Source: Mesorhizobium sp. M1C.F.Ca.ET.210.01.1.1
GTDB lineage: Bacteria; Pseudomonadota; Alphaproteobacteria; Rhizobiales; Rhizobiaceae
Assembly (NCBI RefSeq): GCF_004791585.1
Contig: NZ_SRUU01000014.1
Span: 1-64,000 of the forward strand
DNA length: 64,000 nt
Direction of reading: 5' to 3'
Below the pieces are notes generated by a model. It made no database searches, was not told the origin of the DNA, and saw only the letters and a list, made by a program, of their open reading frames with translations. Shown piece after piece: positions 34,385-43,092 of the stretch. The translations under genes were made by a program, and so were the position numbers. Position 1 is the first letter of the stretch; every line of letters starts with the position of its first letter.

Positions 34385-35359
34385 ATGAGAATTCTGATCA
34401 CCGGTGCTGCCGGCATGGTTGGCCGCAAGCTGATCGCAAGGCTGGCCAAGGACGGCACACTCGCCGGCCGCAAGATCACGGCGCTCGATCTGCATGATAT
34501 CGTGCCGGCGCTGGCGCCGGCGATCGACGGTGTGAAGGTTTCCATCCACACCGGCGACTTCGCTGTCCCCGGGGCGGCGGCAAGCCTGGTCGCGTCGCGC
34601 CCGGACGTGATCTTCCATCTTGCCGGCATCGTCTCCGGCGAGGCGGAAGCCAATTTCGATCTCGGCTACCGCGTCAATCTCGACGGCACGCGCGCGCTGT
34701 TCGATGCCGTGCGGCTGGCGGGCTTTGCGCCGCGCCTCGTCTTCACCTCGTCGATCGCGGTGTTCGGCGCGCCGTTCCCCGATGTCATCCCCGACGAGTT
34801 CCACCCGACGCCGCTCACCTCCTACGGCACGCAGAAGCAGATGAGCGAAGCGCTGCTTGCCGACTATACGCGGCGGGGTTTCTTCGACGGCGTCGGCATC
34901 CGGCTGCCGACCATCTGCGTGCGCCCGGGTAAGCCGAACAAAGCGGCGTCGAGCTTCTTCTCGGGCATCATCCGAGAGCCGTTGAGCGGTGAGCAAGCGA
35001 TCCTGCCGGTGCCGCGCTCGGTGCTGCACACGCATGCCAGCCCACGCTCCGCCGTCAATTTCCTGATCCACGCCGCGCAGATCGACGGCAACGCGATCGG
35101 GCCGCGCCGCAATCTCACCATGCCGGGGGTGGCTGCCACCGTCGGCGAGCAGATCGAGGCGCTGGAGCGCATCGCCGGCCCCGAGGTGGCGAGGCGTATC
35201 CGCGAGCAGCCCGACGAGACGATCTGGGCGATCGTCAAGGGCTGGCCGACGCGGTTCGAGGCCAGACAGGCGAGGGAGCTTGGCTTCAAAGCTGAAAGCA
35301 GCTTCGACGAGATCATCCTTGCCCACATCGAGGACGAACTGGGCGGCAAGATTCCCTGA
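34385..35359 (+). CDS. denD: D-erythronate dehydrogenase-like NAD-dependent epimerase/dehydratase
   Basis: A 324-residue extended SDR protein. The cofactor motif is MRILITGAAGMVGRKLIA, followed by DVIFHLAGIVSGEAEANFD, the catalytic FTSSIAVFG and Tyr in TSYGTQKQMSEALL, and IRLPTICVRPGKPNKAAS. This pattern is that of DenD, which oxidises D-erythronate to 2-oxo-tetronate. The usual partners (OtnK kinase, OtnC aldolase) are not adjacent, so pathway placement is inferred from family only. It ends 15 bases from the convergent NicO gene. Confidence 0.85.
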   Translation: MRILITGAAGMVGRKLIARLAKDGTLAGRKITALDLHDIVPALAPAIDGVKVSIHTGDFAVPGAAASLVASRPDVIFHLAGIVSGEAEANFDLGYRVNLDGTRALFDAVRLAGFAPRLVFTSSIAVFGAPFPDVIPDEFHPTPLTSYGTQKQMSEALLADYTRRGFFDGVGIRLPTICVRPGKPNKAASSFFSGIIREPLSGEQAILPVPRSVLHTHASPRSAVNFLIHAAQIDGNAIGPRRNLTMPGVAATVGEQIEALERIAGPEVARRIREQPDETIWAIVKGWPTRFEARQARELGFKAESSFDEIILAHIEDELGGKIP

Positions 35360-35374
35360 AAGGTGCCGTCGGCT

Positions 35375-36586
35375 TCAGGCGCCGCCCGTCAGGCTGGCCG
35401 ACAGAAGCAGCAGGCCGACCACGAAGATGAAGGCCGCGCCGCCGATCTCGACGATCGAGTGGATGCAGTTGCCGATGCGGCCGTCGCCGGCGAGATAGAC
35501 CGCCCAGTTCTTGGCTGTCACCGCGATCGTCGCCATCGCCGAGACGGTGATCGCGGTGCCGATCGACATCGCCAGCACCGACAGCAGGCCGCCCAGCCAA
35601 AGCCCGTTGAGCAGCGCGAAGCTCAGCACGATCAGCGCGCCGGAGCACGGACGGATGCCGACGGCGGCCACCGCCGACCAGGCGGTCTTCCAGTCGAAGC
35701 GATCGCCTGAAAGCAGCGCCGGATCCGGCGCGTGCGAATGGCCGCAGGTCTCGCACACTTCGCCCGGGCCATGGTGATGATGCCCAGCGTGATCCTGGTC
35801 GTGCGCCGCGTGGTCGTGATCATGCGCCTCATGGCTGTGCGCATGCGAACGCGCGGCATGATCATGGTCGTGATGCGCGTGCAGCGCGTGGGAATGCGTC
35901 GAGTGGGCATGCGCGGAATGCGAATGGGCGTGGGAATGATCGGCGTGGGAATGCGCGTGAGCATGCGAGTGCCCGCCATGCGAATGGCCGGCATGGGCCG
36001 CCGACAGGCTGTAGGCGGGCGCCCTGCCGAGCAGGCGCAGGATCGACGGACCGAGCTTGCGCCACAAAAGCCAGGCGCCGAACAACGTCACCAGCACAAA
36101 GCTCGAGATTTCGAGGAACCACGCCGCATCGGTCATCGACACCGCGGTGCCGCGCAGCACGAAATAGGCGAGCACCATGACGACGACCGCCGTCAGCCCC
36201 TGCAGCAGCGCCGAGACGAAGGAGAGCAGGATGCCGCGCCTGAGCGCCACTTCATTCGCGACCATGTAGGACGAGATTACCGCCTTGCCGTGGCCGGGAC
36301 CGGCGGCATGGAAGATGCCATAGGCGAAGGAAAGGCCGACCAGCAGCCAGAGCTTGCTGCCGTCCTGGCGCATCGCCTTCATCGCGGCCGCCAGCGAATG
36401 GTAGAATTCCTGCTGGCGCAGGTTGATCCACATCAGGATATGGGCGAACGGGCCGGTCGAGCTGGGCGCCATGCCGTCATTGGTGCCGATGCCGAGCGAG
36501 CTCTGGGCATGGGCGACGCCGGGCAGATGGGTGATCACCAGGGTGGCGGCCGCAAGGCCGAGCGCCAAGCGCAGCAACGGTTTCAT
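35375..36586 (-). CDS. NicO/RcnA-type nickel/cobalt transporter with large His-rich loop
   Basis: A 403-residue membrane protein with a signal-like first helix and five to six further helices. The family metal motif is FHAAGPGHGKAVISSYMVA, with GIRPCSGALIVLSFALLNG in the second half. Between the halves (residues about 197-290) is a loop with roughly 35 His and many Asp plus a CETCGH knuckle, able to bind several metal ions. Export or uptake of Ni/Co, or Zn, cannot be told from sequence. The ATG at 36586 follows AAGGA, six bases after the DUF1007 stop. Confidence 0.88.
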   Translation of the reverse strand: MKPLLRLALGLAAATLVITHLPGVAHAQSSLGIGTNDGMAPSSTGPFAHILMWINLRQQEFYHSLAAAMKAMRQDGSKLWLLVGLSFAYGIFHAAGPGHGKAVISSYMVANEVALRRGILLSFVSALLQGLTAVVVMVLAYFVLRGTAVSMTDAAWFLEISSFVLVTLFGAWLLWRKLGPSILRLLGRAPAYSLSAAHAGHSHGGHSHAHAHSHADHSHAHSHSAHAHSTHSHALHAHHDHDHAARSHAHSHEAHDHDHAAHDQDHAGHHHHGPGEVCETCGHSHAPDPALLSGDRFDWKTAWSAVAAVGIRPCSGALIVLSFALLNGLWLGGLLSVLAMSIGTAITVSAMATIAVTAKNWAVYLAGDGRIGNCIHSIVEIGGAAFIFVVGLLLLSASLTGGA

Positions 36587-36592
36587 CACCGG

Positions 36593-37273
36593 TTATCCTT
36601 CTGGCGGACAGTTCAGTTCGAGCTTGGTGGCGAAGATCTTGCTCATGTCGGTGCCTGTCGGATCGTTGAAGAAAGCTTCCGTCAGGGTCTTCTGGTTTTC
36701 CTTGATCGCTTCGTCGGGATCGGGGCGAATGACCTTCTTGGTGCAGGTCGAGGGCAGGCCATCGACGGTCAGGTTGGCGTCGTCGGTAAAGTCGATCGCC
36801 GTGTAGAAGGTCGGATCATAGACGCCGATGTCGATCTTGCCGGCGAGCTTGATCGGCGTCTTCGGCTGCGACTCGAACAGGATGATCAGCTGGTCGTTGT
36901 CGAAGTTCGCCATCAGATGCGGCGGCGGGACCATGGGCACGTCCTTGCCGTCCTGCGTGACGAGCTGGAAGTAGTTGAATTCGGCCAGCGAGGAATGGAC
37001 GGTGTCGGCCACGTCCTTGAGCTCTTTGTCGTCAAGCTTCAGATCGGAGTTCTTGTCGAACTCCATCATCACCGTACTCGAAAAAAGATCGTCGAAGCGC
37101 CAAAGGTGGCGCAGCGCCGTCACACTTTGGTGATCCTCGCTGAGGATCACGTCGAGGCGGGCTTCGGCGAAGACGTGGGGGTGCACCTCGGCCGGCTCGA
37201 CTGCGGCAAACGTGGCCGCAAAGGCCGAAGCCAGCATGGTTGCTTGCCGTTTCAGGTGCATTCTGGGCCGCAT
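36593..37273 (-). CDS. DUF1007 exported protein, partner of the NicO transporter
   Basis: A 226-residue protein with a signal segment ending near VEPAEVHPH. The N-terminal HPHVFAEARLDV of the mature protein is a likely metal site, and DUF1007 proteins are nearly always encoded beside NicO/RcnA-type transporters. Other features are WRFDDLFSSTVMMEFDKN and a C-terminal segment with two Cys (PSTCTKK, LELNCPPE). A periplasmic metal-binding or delivery role is inferred. It is the first gene of a two-gene operon. Start could also be ATG 37261. Confidence 0.82.
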   Translation of the reverse strand: MRPRMHLKRQATMLASAFAATFAAVEPAEVHPHVFAEARLDVILSEDHQSVTALRHLWRFDDLFSSTVMMEFDKNSDLKLDDKELKDVADTVHSSLAEFNYFQLVTQDGKDVPMVPPPHLMANFDNDQLIILFESQPKTPIKLAGKIDIGVYDPTFYTAIDFTDDANLTVDGLPSTCTKKVIRPDPDEAIKENQKTLTEAFFNDPTGTDMSKIFATKLELNCPPEG

Positions 37274-37386
37274 TCCATCAACTTCGGGGGTGAAGCCCGA
37301 GAGTTAGCATAAAGGGGGCGAAATTGGGACACTCGCTATGCGACTGTTCCGGTGTCGTCGTCCCGTAACCTTCTGGGCGACATGCA

Positions 37387-38286
37387 TCACGCTCCGTCGC
37401 GCGTCCTGAACCAGTGCACCAGGAAATCGACGAAGACGCGGACCTTGGCGGGCAGGTAGCGGCGGTGCGGATAGACGGCGAAGATGCCGCTGCCGGAGAG
37501 AATGCGGTCGTCGAGCACCGTCACCAGCCGGCCGCTCGCAACGTCAGGGGCGGCGATGAAATCCGGCAGGATGGTGAACCCCAGGCCCGAAACGGCGGCG
37601 GCTCTCGCCGCCATCGGGCTGTTCACCTCGATCGGACCCGACACCGTGACGCTGACCGAATCCTCGCCGTCACCCTTGAAGCGCCAGTTGGCTAGAGAGC
37701 GGCCATTGGTGTCGACGATGCAGGGCATGCTGGAAAGGTCCTGCGGACGCGTCGGCATGCCATGCCTTGCGATCAGCTCGGGCGACGCGCAAAGCTTGAT
37801 CGAAAACGGTCCCAGGCGCCTGGCGATCAGCGAAGAGTTCTCGAGCCGCGAGATGCGCACGGCGACATCGAAGCCTTCCTCGACCAGGTCGACGAAACGA
37901 TCGTCGAGGTGGATGTCGAGCACGATGTCGGGGTGCTGCTTGGCAAAGTCGATCAGCGACTGTCCTATCGGCGCATCGGCGAAGGTGCGCGCCGCCGAGA
38001 GCTTGATGCGGCCGCGCACGTCGCCGGACGATTCGCGCACCGCATCGGCCAGGCTGTCGACCTCGCGCACGATCTCCGAGGCGCGCTGATAATAGGTGTG
38101 GCCGGCTTCGGTCAGCGAGAACTGCCTGGTGGTGCGGTTCAACAACAGTGCGCCGAGCTCGTCCTCCAGCTCGCGCACATATTTCGACAGCAGCGCCTTC
38201 GAGCGGCCGATCTTGCGCGCGGCGGCCGAGAAGCCTTCCGCCTCGACCACGTCGATGAAGGCGCGCATGCGGGTCAATGTGTCCAT
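37387..38286 (-). CDS. LysR-family transcriptional regulator
   Basis: A 299-residue regulator with a winged helix-turn-helix at residues 1-60 (FIDVVEAEGFSAAARKIGRS) and a C-terminal substrate-binding domain (about 90-295). It belongs to the AaeR/DsdC-like group with short wing SLTEAGHTYYQRA. It begins three bases after the stop of the amidase gene, with its ribosome site AAGGTCTGA inside the amidase 3' end, so the two are co-transcribed; control of the amidase is likely but unproven. Confidence 0.93.
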   Translation of the reverse strand: MDTLTRMRAFIDVVEAEGFSAAARKIGRSKALLSKYVRELEDELGALLLNRTTRQFSLTEAGHTYYQRASEIVREVDSLADAVRESSGDVRGRIKLSAARTFADAPIGQSLIDFAKQHPDIVLDIHLDDRFVDLVEEGFDVAVRISRLENSSLIARRLGPFSIKLCASPELIARHGMPTRPQDLSSMPCIVDTNGRSLANWRFKGDGEDSVSVTVSGPIEVNSPMAARAAAVSGLGFTILPDFIAAPDVASGRLVTVLDDRILSGSGIFAVYPHRRYLPAKVRVFVDFLVHWFRTRDGA

Positions 38287-38289
38287 GGG

Positions 38290-39489
38290 TCAGACCTTTC
38301 GTGCCGCGTCGAGAATCTTGCGGCCGAGCCGTATCAAAGCGACGTCGCTGCCGGAAGGGCCCAGCAGCGACAGGCCGAAGGGCGCGCCGTCGACGGAACC
38401 GAGTGGCAAGGTGATCTGCGGGAAACCCGACAGGCCCGCCAGGCACAAAAGATGCAGCGCCCTTTCGCGATAGGCCTGGAACTGCTCCGGCGTGCTCGCG
38501 GCGAGCGGCGCCGCGCCGGGAACGGTCGGCAGAACGAGGAAGCCGTTGTTGCCGAGCAGGGCCCCGAGCTCGGAACGGAAGGCCTGCCTGCGTTCGGTCT
38601 CGGCGGCGACCATCGCGGCATCGATCGTGCGGCCGAAGCCGAAACGCTCGTCGACACCGGGTCCAAGGCCATGGTTGCCTGCCGAGATCCAGCCGCCATG
38701 CACCTGCCAGGCTTCAAACGCCTGCAACCGGCGAAAGCACCAATAAAGGTCGTCCGGAAAGGAGGCGAAAGCGTATTCGGTCTCGGCCGGCTCGCCGACG
38801 ACGTCGGCAGCCAATGCCTTCATCCGCGCATATTCGGTGGCTTCGGCCGGCCCGGCGACGAAGGCATCGACCCGGCGGATCGACAGCGGGCGGTTGAGCG
38901 CATGCTGATGACGATCGCGGCCCAGCAAAAGCTTGCCGACCGCCTCGTAGGTCTCGATGTCGTCGGCGAACCAGCCGAAGGTGTCGAAGCTCGGCGCCAG
39001 CTTCATCGCGCCCTCGAGCGAGATCCGCCCGTGGCTGGTGCGCAGCCCGATCAGGCCGCAGAAGCTCGCCGGCGCGCGGATCGAGCCGCCGGTATCGGAA
39101 CCGATGGCGATGTCGGCCAGCCCGCCGGCCACTGCCGCCGCCGAGCCGGAGGAGGAGCCGCCTGTGACACGGTCGGGCGCTGCCGGGTTCACTGGAAACG
39201 GGAAATGCGAATTCTGGCCGAACAGCGAGAAGGCAAGCTCATCGGTCTGTGTCTTGCCGACGAATCGCGCGCCGGCATCGAGAATCATCTGCACGGCGTC
39301 GGCCGTCCGCGAGGCGGTGTGAGCCTCCTCGAACTTGCGCGGGTTGCCGCAACCGGTGCGATAGCCGGCGACGTCGTAAATGTCCTTGACGGCCAGGCGC
39401 AGGCCGGCAAGCGGGCCCAATTGCGCATTGGCCACGGGCATTTGGCTCAGATCGAGGAAGGCGTTCAGAGGGCCGTGGGTTCCTGGCAT
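38290..39489 (-). CDS. amidase signature-family hydrolase
   Basis: A 399-residue amidase with the Ser-cisSer-Lys triad: Lys35 in RLAVKDIYDVAG, the GGSSSGSAAAVAGG block at 110-123 holding the cis-Ser, and nucleophile Ser136 in IGSDTGGSIRAPAS. The length is at the short end for the family and matches the rhizobial amidases acting on small amides. The substrate is unknown. The ATG at 39489 follows GGAAA; an in-frame TTG lies nine codons upstream. First gene of an amidase-lysR operon. Confidence 0.92.
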   Translation of the reverse strand: MPGTHGPLNAFLDLSQMPVANAQLGPLAGLRLAVKDIYDVAGYRTGCGNPRKFEEAHTASRTADAVQMILDAGARFVGKTQTDELAFSLFGQNSHFPFPVNPAAPDRVTGGSSSGSAAAVAGGLADIAIGSDTGGSIRAPASFCGLIGLRTSHGRISLEGAMKLAPSFDTFGWFADDIETYEAVGKLLLGRDRHQHALNRPLSIRRVDAFVAGPAEATEYARMKALAADVVGEPAETEYAFASFPDDLYWCFRRLQAFEAWQVHGGWISAGNHGLGPGVDERFGFGRTIDAAMVAAETERRQAFRSELGALLGNNGFLVLPTVPGAAPLAASTPEQFQAYRERALHLLCLAGLSGFPQITLPLGSVDGAPFGLSLLGPSGSDVALIRLGRKILDAARKV

Positions 39490-39563
39490 CGTTCGATTTC
39501 CGGATACAGTCCACAAACATTGTTCGATGCCGGAACTTTTACAACCGGCGCCTACGATTTTTA

Positions 39564-39592
39564 TTGATTGTGAAACTCTTCGCTCTTATATC
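39564..39592 (+). promoter_or_regulatory. candidate sigma-70 promoter of the ornithine decarboxylase leader
   Basis: TTGATT (39564-39569) and TATATC (39587-39592) are separated by 17 bases in a locally A/T-rich stretch. The predicted start near 39599 would give a leader of about 430 bases before the coding sequence. Confidence 0.4.
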
Positions 39593-39598
39593 GCGCTT

Positions 39599-40029
39599 GC
39601 CCAAAGTCGCACGTGCCTGTGGGTGTCCGCCGATCCTCGAATGGTGAGGGCAATCGGTAAGGTAACTGGAGCCAACCCCTCCAGTCGGTCAGTGGCCAAC
39701 CACAAGACCGAGGACACCTTGAAGCAACGACGGTGCGGGCCTTTCTGGTGTCTGCCGGTCGTCCAAAGACCGGGGTTACTGAAGAGGCACACCTTCATTG
39801 CCTGTAGTGCGGACGGGGTTCTCCCATCCAAGCCAAGGCAGACAAAGAGAACCGAGGCCGGGCAAGGCCAGGTTCACCGCCGCGAGACGGCGATTCATGG
39901 TTCCGGGGTCTCCACCGGCTGGTTCCATGGATTTTCCGTCCCGCCTTTGTCCACCGCGAGTTCGCGAGGCTGAGTGCCCGCGTTCCGTAGCCTTTGTGCG
40001 CGCCGAAAGGCGCAGATGGAGAGACCTCG
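39599..40029 (+). promoter_or_regulatory. speF-type structured mRNA leader of ornithine decarboxylase
   Basis: About 430 bases without coding capacity precede an alphaproteobacterial ornithine decarboxylase, the place where the conserved speF RNA motif is known. Several helices are visible: GGTG…TGCC with GGCA…CACC (39747-39793) around GGTC/GACC, GGTTCTC/GAGAACC (39817-39823 with 39847-39853), a GCCG/CGGC hairpin near 39875, and a GNRA hairpin GCGCC-GAAA-GGCGC (40000-40013) four bases before the ribosome site GGAGAG. Whether it senses a polyamine or another signal is unknown; the 5' boundary is inferred from the promoter guess. Confidence 0.7.
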
Positions 40030-41163
40030 ATGGCCACCCAGCGCATCCTTGACTTTCTCGCCACCCGACGCCCGAATGGCCCTTGCCTCGTCGTCGACCT
40101 CGATGTCGTGCGCGACAATTTCCGCGCCTTCGAGAAGGCGTTGCCCGATTCCAAGATCTACTATGCGGTGAAAGCAAACCCGGCGCCGGAGATCCTGCGC
40201 CTGCTTGCTGCGATGGGCTCGTCCTTCGACACCGCATCCGTTGCCGAGGTCGAGATGGCGATGGACGCCGGCGCGCCGGCCGACCGCATTTCCTTCGGCA
40301 ACACCATCAAGAAGGAGCGCGACATTGCGCGCGCCTACCAACTCGGCATCCGCCTCTATGCGGTGGATTGCGTCGAGGAGGTCGAGAAGATCGCCCGCGC
40401 CGCCCCCGGCTCGCGCGTGTTCTGTCGCGTCCTCACCGACGGCGAGGGAGCCGAATGGCCGCTGTCGCGCAAGTTCGGCTGCGTGCCGGCGATGGCCGTC
40501 GACGTGCTGCGCCATGCCAAGGGCCTCGGCCTCGACGCCTATGGCGTGTCGTTCCATGTCGGCTCGCAGCAGACGGACCTCACGGCCTGGGATCGCGCGC
40601 TGGGCGACGCCAAGAAGGTGTTCGCGACGCTCGCCGAGGAAGGCATCGTCTTGAAGATGGTCAACATGGGCGGCGGCTTCCCGACCCGTTACCTGAAGGA
40701 CGTGCCGGCGGCGCAGGCCTATGGCCAGGCGATCTTCTCGGCGCTGCGCAAGCATTTCGGCAACGCGCTGCCCGAGACGATCATCGAGCCGGGCCGCGGC
40801 ATGGTCGGCAACGCCGGCGTCATCAAGTCGGAAGTCGTGCTGATCTCGAAGAAGGCCGACAACGACAATGTGCGCTGGGTGTTCCTCGACATCGGCAAGT
40901 TCGGCGGCCTCGCCGAGACCATGGACGAGGCGATCCGTTACCCGCTCGTCACCCGGCATGACGGCTCGGAGACCGTGCCCTGCGTGCTCGCCGGCCCGAC
41001 CTGCGATTCGGCCGACGTGCTCTACGAGAAGACGCCCTATCCGCTGCCCCTGTCGCTGACCATCGGCGACGAGGTGCTGATCGAGGGCACCGGAGCCTAC
41101 ACGACCACCTATTCGGCGGTCGCCTTCAACGGCTTCGAGCCTCTCCGATCCTACGTGATCTGA
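40030..41163 (+). CDS. speF: ornithine decarboxylase (group IV, alanine racemase fold)
   Basis: A 377-residue PLP enzyme that makes putrescine from ornithine. PLP Lys48 is in IYYAVKANPAPEIL; VSFHVGSQQTD, MVNMGGGFPTRY, IEPGRGMVGNAG and the C-terminal catalytic Cys in AGPTCDSADVLYE are all present. The length fits the eukaryote-like group that acts on ornithine and sometimes lysine. The ATG follows GGAGAG right after a GNRA hairpin in the leader. It supplies the homospermidine synthase at 12881. A GNAT gene follows in the same direction. Confidence 0.94.
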   Translation: MATQRILDFLATRRPNGPCLVVDLDVVRDNFRAFEKALPDSKIYYAVKANPAPEILRLLAAMGSSFDTASVAEVEMAMDAGAPADRISFGNTIKKERDIARAYQLGIRLYAVDCVEEVEKIARAAPGSRVFCRVLTDGEGAEWPLSRKFGCVPAMAVDVLRHAKGLGLDAYGVSFHVGSQQTDLTAWDRALGDAKKVFATLAEEGIVLKMVNMGGGFPTRYLKDVPAAQAYGQAIFSALRKHFGNALPETIIEPGRGMVGNAGVIKSEVVLISKKADNDNVRWVFLDIGKFGGLAETMDEAIRYPLVTRHDGSETVPCVLAGPTCDSADVLYEKTPYPLPLSLTIGDEVLIEGTGAYTTTYSAVAFNGFEPLRSYVI

Positions 41164-41194
41164 CCGGTTCGCAAGAGTCGCTCAGATCATCCCA

Positions 41195-41215
41195 GGTGGG
41201 CGCCTGTCGCCCACC
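41195..41215 (+). other. stem-loop between ornithine decarboxylase and GNAT genes
   Basis: GGTGGGCG/CGCCCACC is a perfect 8-bp stem with a 5-base loop, 31 bases after the decarboxylase stop. No T-tract follows, so it may attenuate or protect the transcript rather than end it. Confidence 0.5.
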
Positions 41216-41261
41216 GGGGCTCGCTTGTGGAACAGATCTCCGCTCGTGAAGGATCGCGGAT

Positions 41262-41969
41262 ATGGAATACCTGATCAAATCGGCCGTTGCGGCCACCGAA
41301 ATCGCCCCCTCGTCCGGACCGTCGGATGAGCTGTTCTCCGCGGGGGAGAAGAGTTTTTCGACGGCGCTGGCGCCCTCCCTTGCTCTCTGGGCACAGGCTG
41401 GCTCGCGCGGCGCGCCGGACGAGGGGGCCGCCCAGGCGCCGGCCTTCGTCATCCTTGCCGAAGGCGCTGCTGACGTAGAGGCGCGCGAAGCGTTGCTCGA
41501 CCGTGCCATGGTGCCGAAGCGCAGGAAGAAGTCGTCCGAGAAGCTGCGGCGCGGCCGCCGGCCGTCGGAGGGTCTGGTCTTTGTTGCGCGCGATCCGTCG
41601 GGCGCAGTCGTCGGCACGGTGCGGCTGTGGGACGTGACCCTGGGCGAGGGCGGTCCTGCGGCACTTCTTCTCGGGCCGCTGGCGGTCGAGCCGGACTTGA
41701 AGAGCGGCGGCATCGGTTCGGCGCTGATGCGGCACGCGGTCGCCGAGGCCGCCCGGCTTGGCCATGGCGCGATCCTGCTCGTCGGCGATGCGCCTTACTA
41801 CGGGCGGTTCGGCTTCTCGGCCGACCGCACCGGATCGCTTGCCATGCCCGGCCCCTATGAGCGGCACCGGCTGCTTGCGCTGGAGCTGAAGGAAGGTGTG
41901 CTCGACGGCGGCAAGGGCACGATCAAGGCCGCCGGCCGCAAGGTCAAGGCGCTGGATTTCGTTGCCTGA
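41262..41969 (+). CDS. GNAT family N-acetyltransferase downstream of ornithine decarboxylase
   Basis: A 235-residue protein. The acetyltransferase domain spans about residues 70-225: AREALLDRAMVPKRRKKSSE, EGLVFVARDPSGAVVGTVRL, LLGPLAVEPDLKSGGIGSAL (acetyl-CoA loop) and GDAPYYGRFGFSADRTG, as in the YhbS-like group. The first 65 residues have no domain and may be disordered. Its place just behind the decarboxylase suggests a polyamine or its product as substrate, by context only. AAGGA precedes the ATG. Confidence 0.87.
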   Translation: MEYLIKSAVAATEIAPSSGPSDELFSAGEKSFSTALAPSLALWAQAGSRGAPDEGAAQAPAFVILAEGAADVEAREALLDRAMVPKRRKKSSEKLRRGRRPSEGLVFVARDPSGAVVGTVRLWDVTLGEGGPAALLLGPLAVEPDLKSGGIGSALMRHAVAEAARLGHGAILLVGDAPYYGRFGFSADRTGSLAMPGPYERHRLLALELKEGVLDGGKGTIKAAGRKVKALDFVA

Positions 41970-41985
41970 ACCTGGTGGTTCGACA

Positions 41986-42022
41986 AAAAAACAACGCCGC
42001 CCATCGGGCGGCGTTGTTTTTT
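41986..42022. terminator. bidirectional terminator between GNAT and SCP2 genes
   Basis: A perfect 17-bp inverted repeat with a 3-base loop: the arm AAAAAACAACGCCGCCC (41986-42002) and its complement (42006-42022). The A-run on one side and T-run on the other provide a U-tract for either strand, serving the convergent genes. Confidence 0.95.
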
Positions 42023-42030
42023 GCGAAGGA

Positions 42031-42315
42031 TCAGCCGAGCAACTGGCTGAGCGCCATGGCGACCGTCATGTCGCCCTCGACCTTCAGCTTGCCGGCCATG
42101 AAGGCCATGGTCGGGTTGAGGTCGCCGGCGATCAGCGAGTCGAGGTCGTCGAGCGAGAGCTTGATCGTGCAGTCGGTCGGCGCATCGGTGGTCGAGACGG
42201 TCGCGCCGTCGATGACGACGACGCCGTCGCTGCCGGTGTCGAACTTGACCGAGTGCTCGAAGCCGGCGCCTGCCACGCGCGACTTGATCCGGTCGGCAAT
42301 CTCCTGAACGCCCAT
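42031..42315 (-). CDS. SCP2 sterol-binding domain protein
   Basis: A 94-residue stand-alone SCP2 domain that binds lipids or fatty acyl groups in a hydrophobic tunnel. Family pattern: GVQEIADRIKSRV, VVVIDGATVSTTDAPTDCTI, LDDLDSLIAGDLNPTMAFM and GKLKVEGDMTVAMALSQLL. The ATG at 42315 follows GAGGAGG. Its biological role in this group is unknown. It precedes the downstream end of the flagellar operon but is separated from it by 224 bases. Confidence 0.9.
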   Translation of the reverse strand: MGVQEIADRIKSRVAGAGFEHSVKFDTGSDGVVVIDGATVSTTDAPTDCTIKLSLDDLDSLIAGDLNPTMAFMAGKLKVEGDMTVAMALSQLLG

Positions 42316-42539
42316 GGCGGTCCTCCTCAATCGTTGCGTTTGACGCGCATCGGCTCGCGGCCGCTGGGCGAGGCACCCGCGCCGCGCCTGGCGTTCACGG
42401 GCACCAGCGCATATAGCTTCGGGTTGACGTTTACGTCAACGTGGCCGCCATGCGGCATGGTGGCAACCATGCTGCATGTCGCATAATTGGCGGATGATGA
42501 GGCGAGGCGTCAAACCCGGCGGAGACACCCGCAGCGCAA

Positions 42540-43061
42540 TCAATGCTGCTTGAAGGCCTTGGTCATTTCCTGGGCCGTCTCGCCGGCATTCTTGCGGCGA
42601 CGGATGGCGTTGTCGCGGATTTCGTCCTTGGACAGGAAGTTGACCTGATCGATCAGCACGTCATGCACCAGCTCGACGCCGACGCGGGCGTTGACGGTGT
42701 CACGGATAGCGTTGCGGAAGGCGTCGAGATCGATCGTCTCCTTCTTGGTGAAATCGATCTGCGGATTGGAATAGAGGTAGGAATAGACCTGGTCTGTGAT
42801 GATCGCCGGCGCCGGGATCGACAGTTTCTTTATCTGATCCGGTTCCACCGTGTAGACGAGCTTGGTGAGAAAATAGCCGTCGATCTTGGCGTCGCGGATG
42901 AGCGGCACCGAAATGATGTCGGTCTTGACATAGTCGAGACCACCCAGCATCGGCTTCGGCGGCTCGCCGACGCCGCGTTCGCCCGCTGCCTGGAAGGAAT
43001 AGAACACCGCGCCGAGCGTCACGGCGCAGATCCAAAGCGCTGCGGCGATGAATTTGATCAC
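42540..43061 (-). CDS. flagellar-operon membrane protein, function unknown
   Basis: A 173-residue protein with one N-terminal transmembrane helix (FIAAALWICAVTLGAVFYSF) and a periplasmic domain (LDYVKTDIISVPLIRDAKI, TKLVYTVEPDQIKKL). The overall layout recalls FliL-like proteins, but sequence similarity is not obvious. GTG at 43061 is preceded by AGGAAGGG at five bases and avoids the flgN-like gene; an ATG at 43142 would overlap that gene by 50 bases. It is the last gene of the flagellar series in this window. Confidence 0.7.
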   Translation of the reverse strand: MIKFIAAALWICAVTLGAVFYSFQAAGERGVGEPPKPMLGGLDYVKTDIISVPLIRDAKIDGYFLTKLVYTVEPDQIKKLSIPAPAIITDQVYSYLYSNPQIDFTKKETIDLDAFRNAIRDTVNARVGVELVHDVLIDQVNFLSKDEIRDNAIRRRKNAGETAQEMTKAFKQH

Positions 43062-43092
43062 CGGACCCTTCCTCGCGCCCTTGCCATCTCGT

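Noticed and set aside
35750..36000. Repetitive DNA that looked like a minisatellite
   Set aside because: The repetition reflects His/Ser/Ala/Asp codons of the NicO loop; periods vary and the frame is kept, so it is coding low complexity rather than a tandem-repeat locus.
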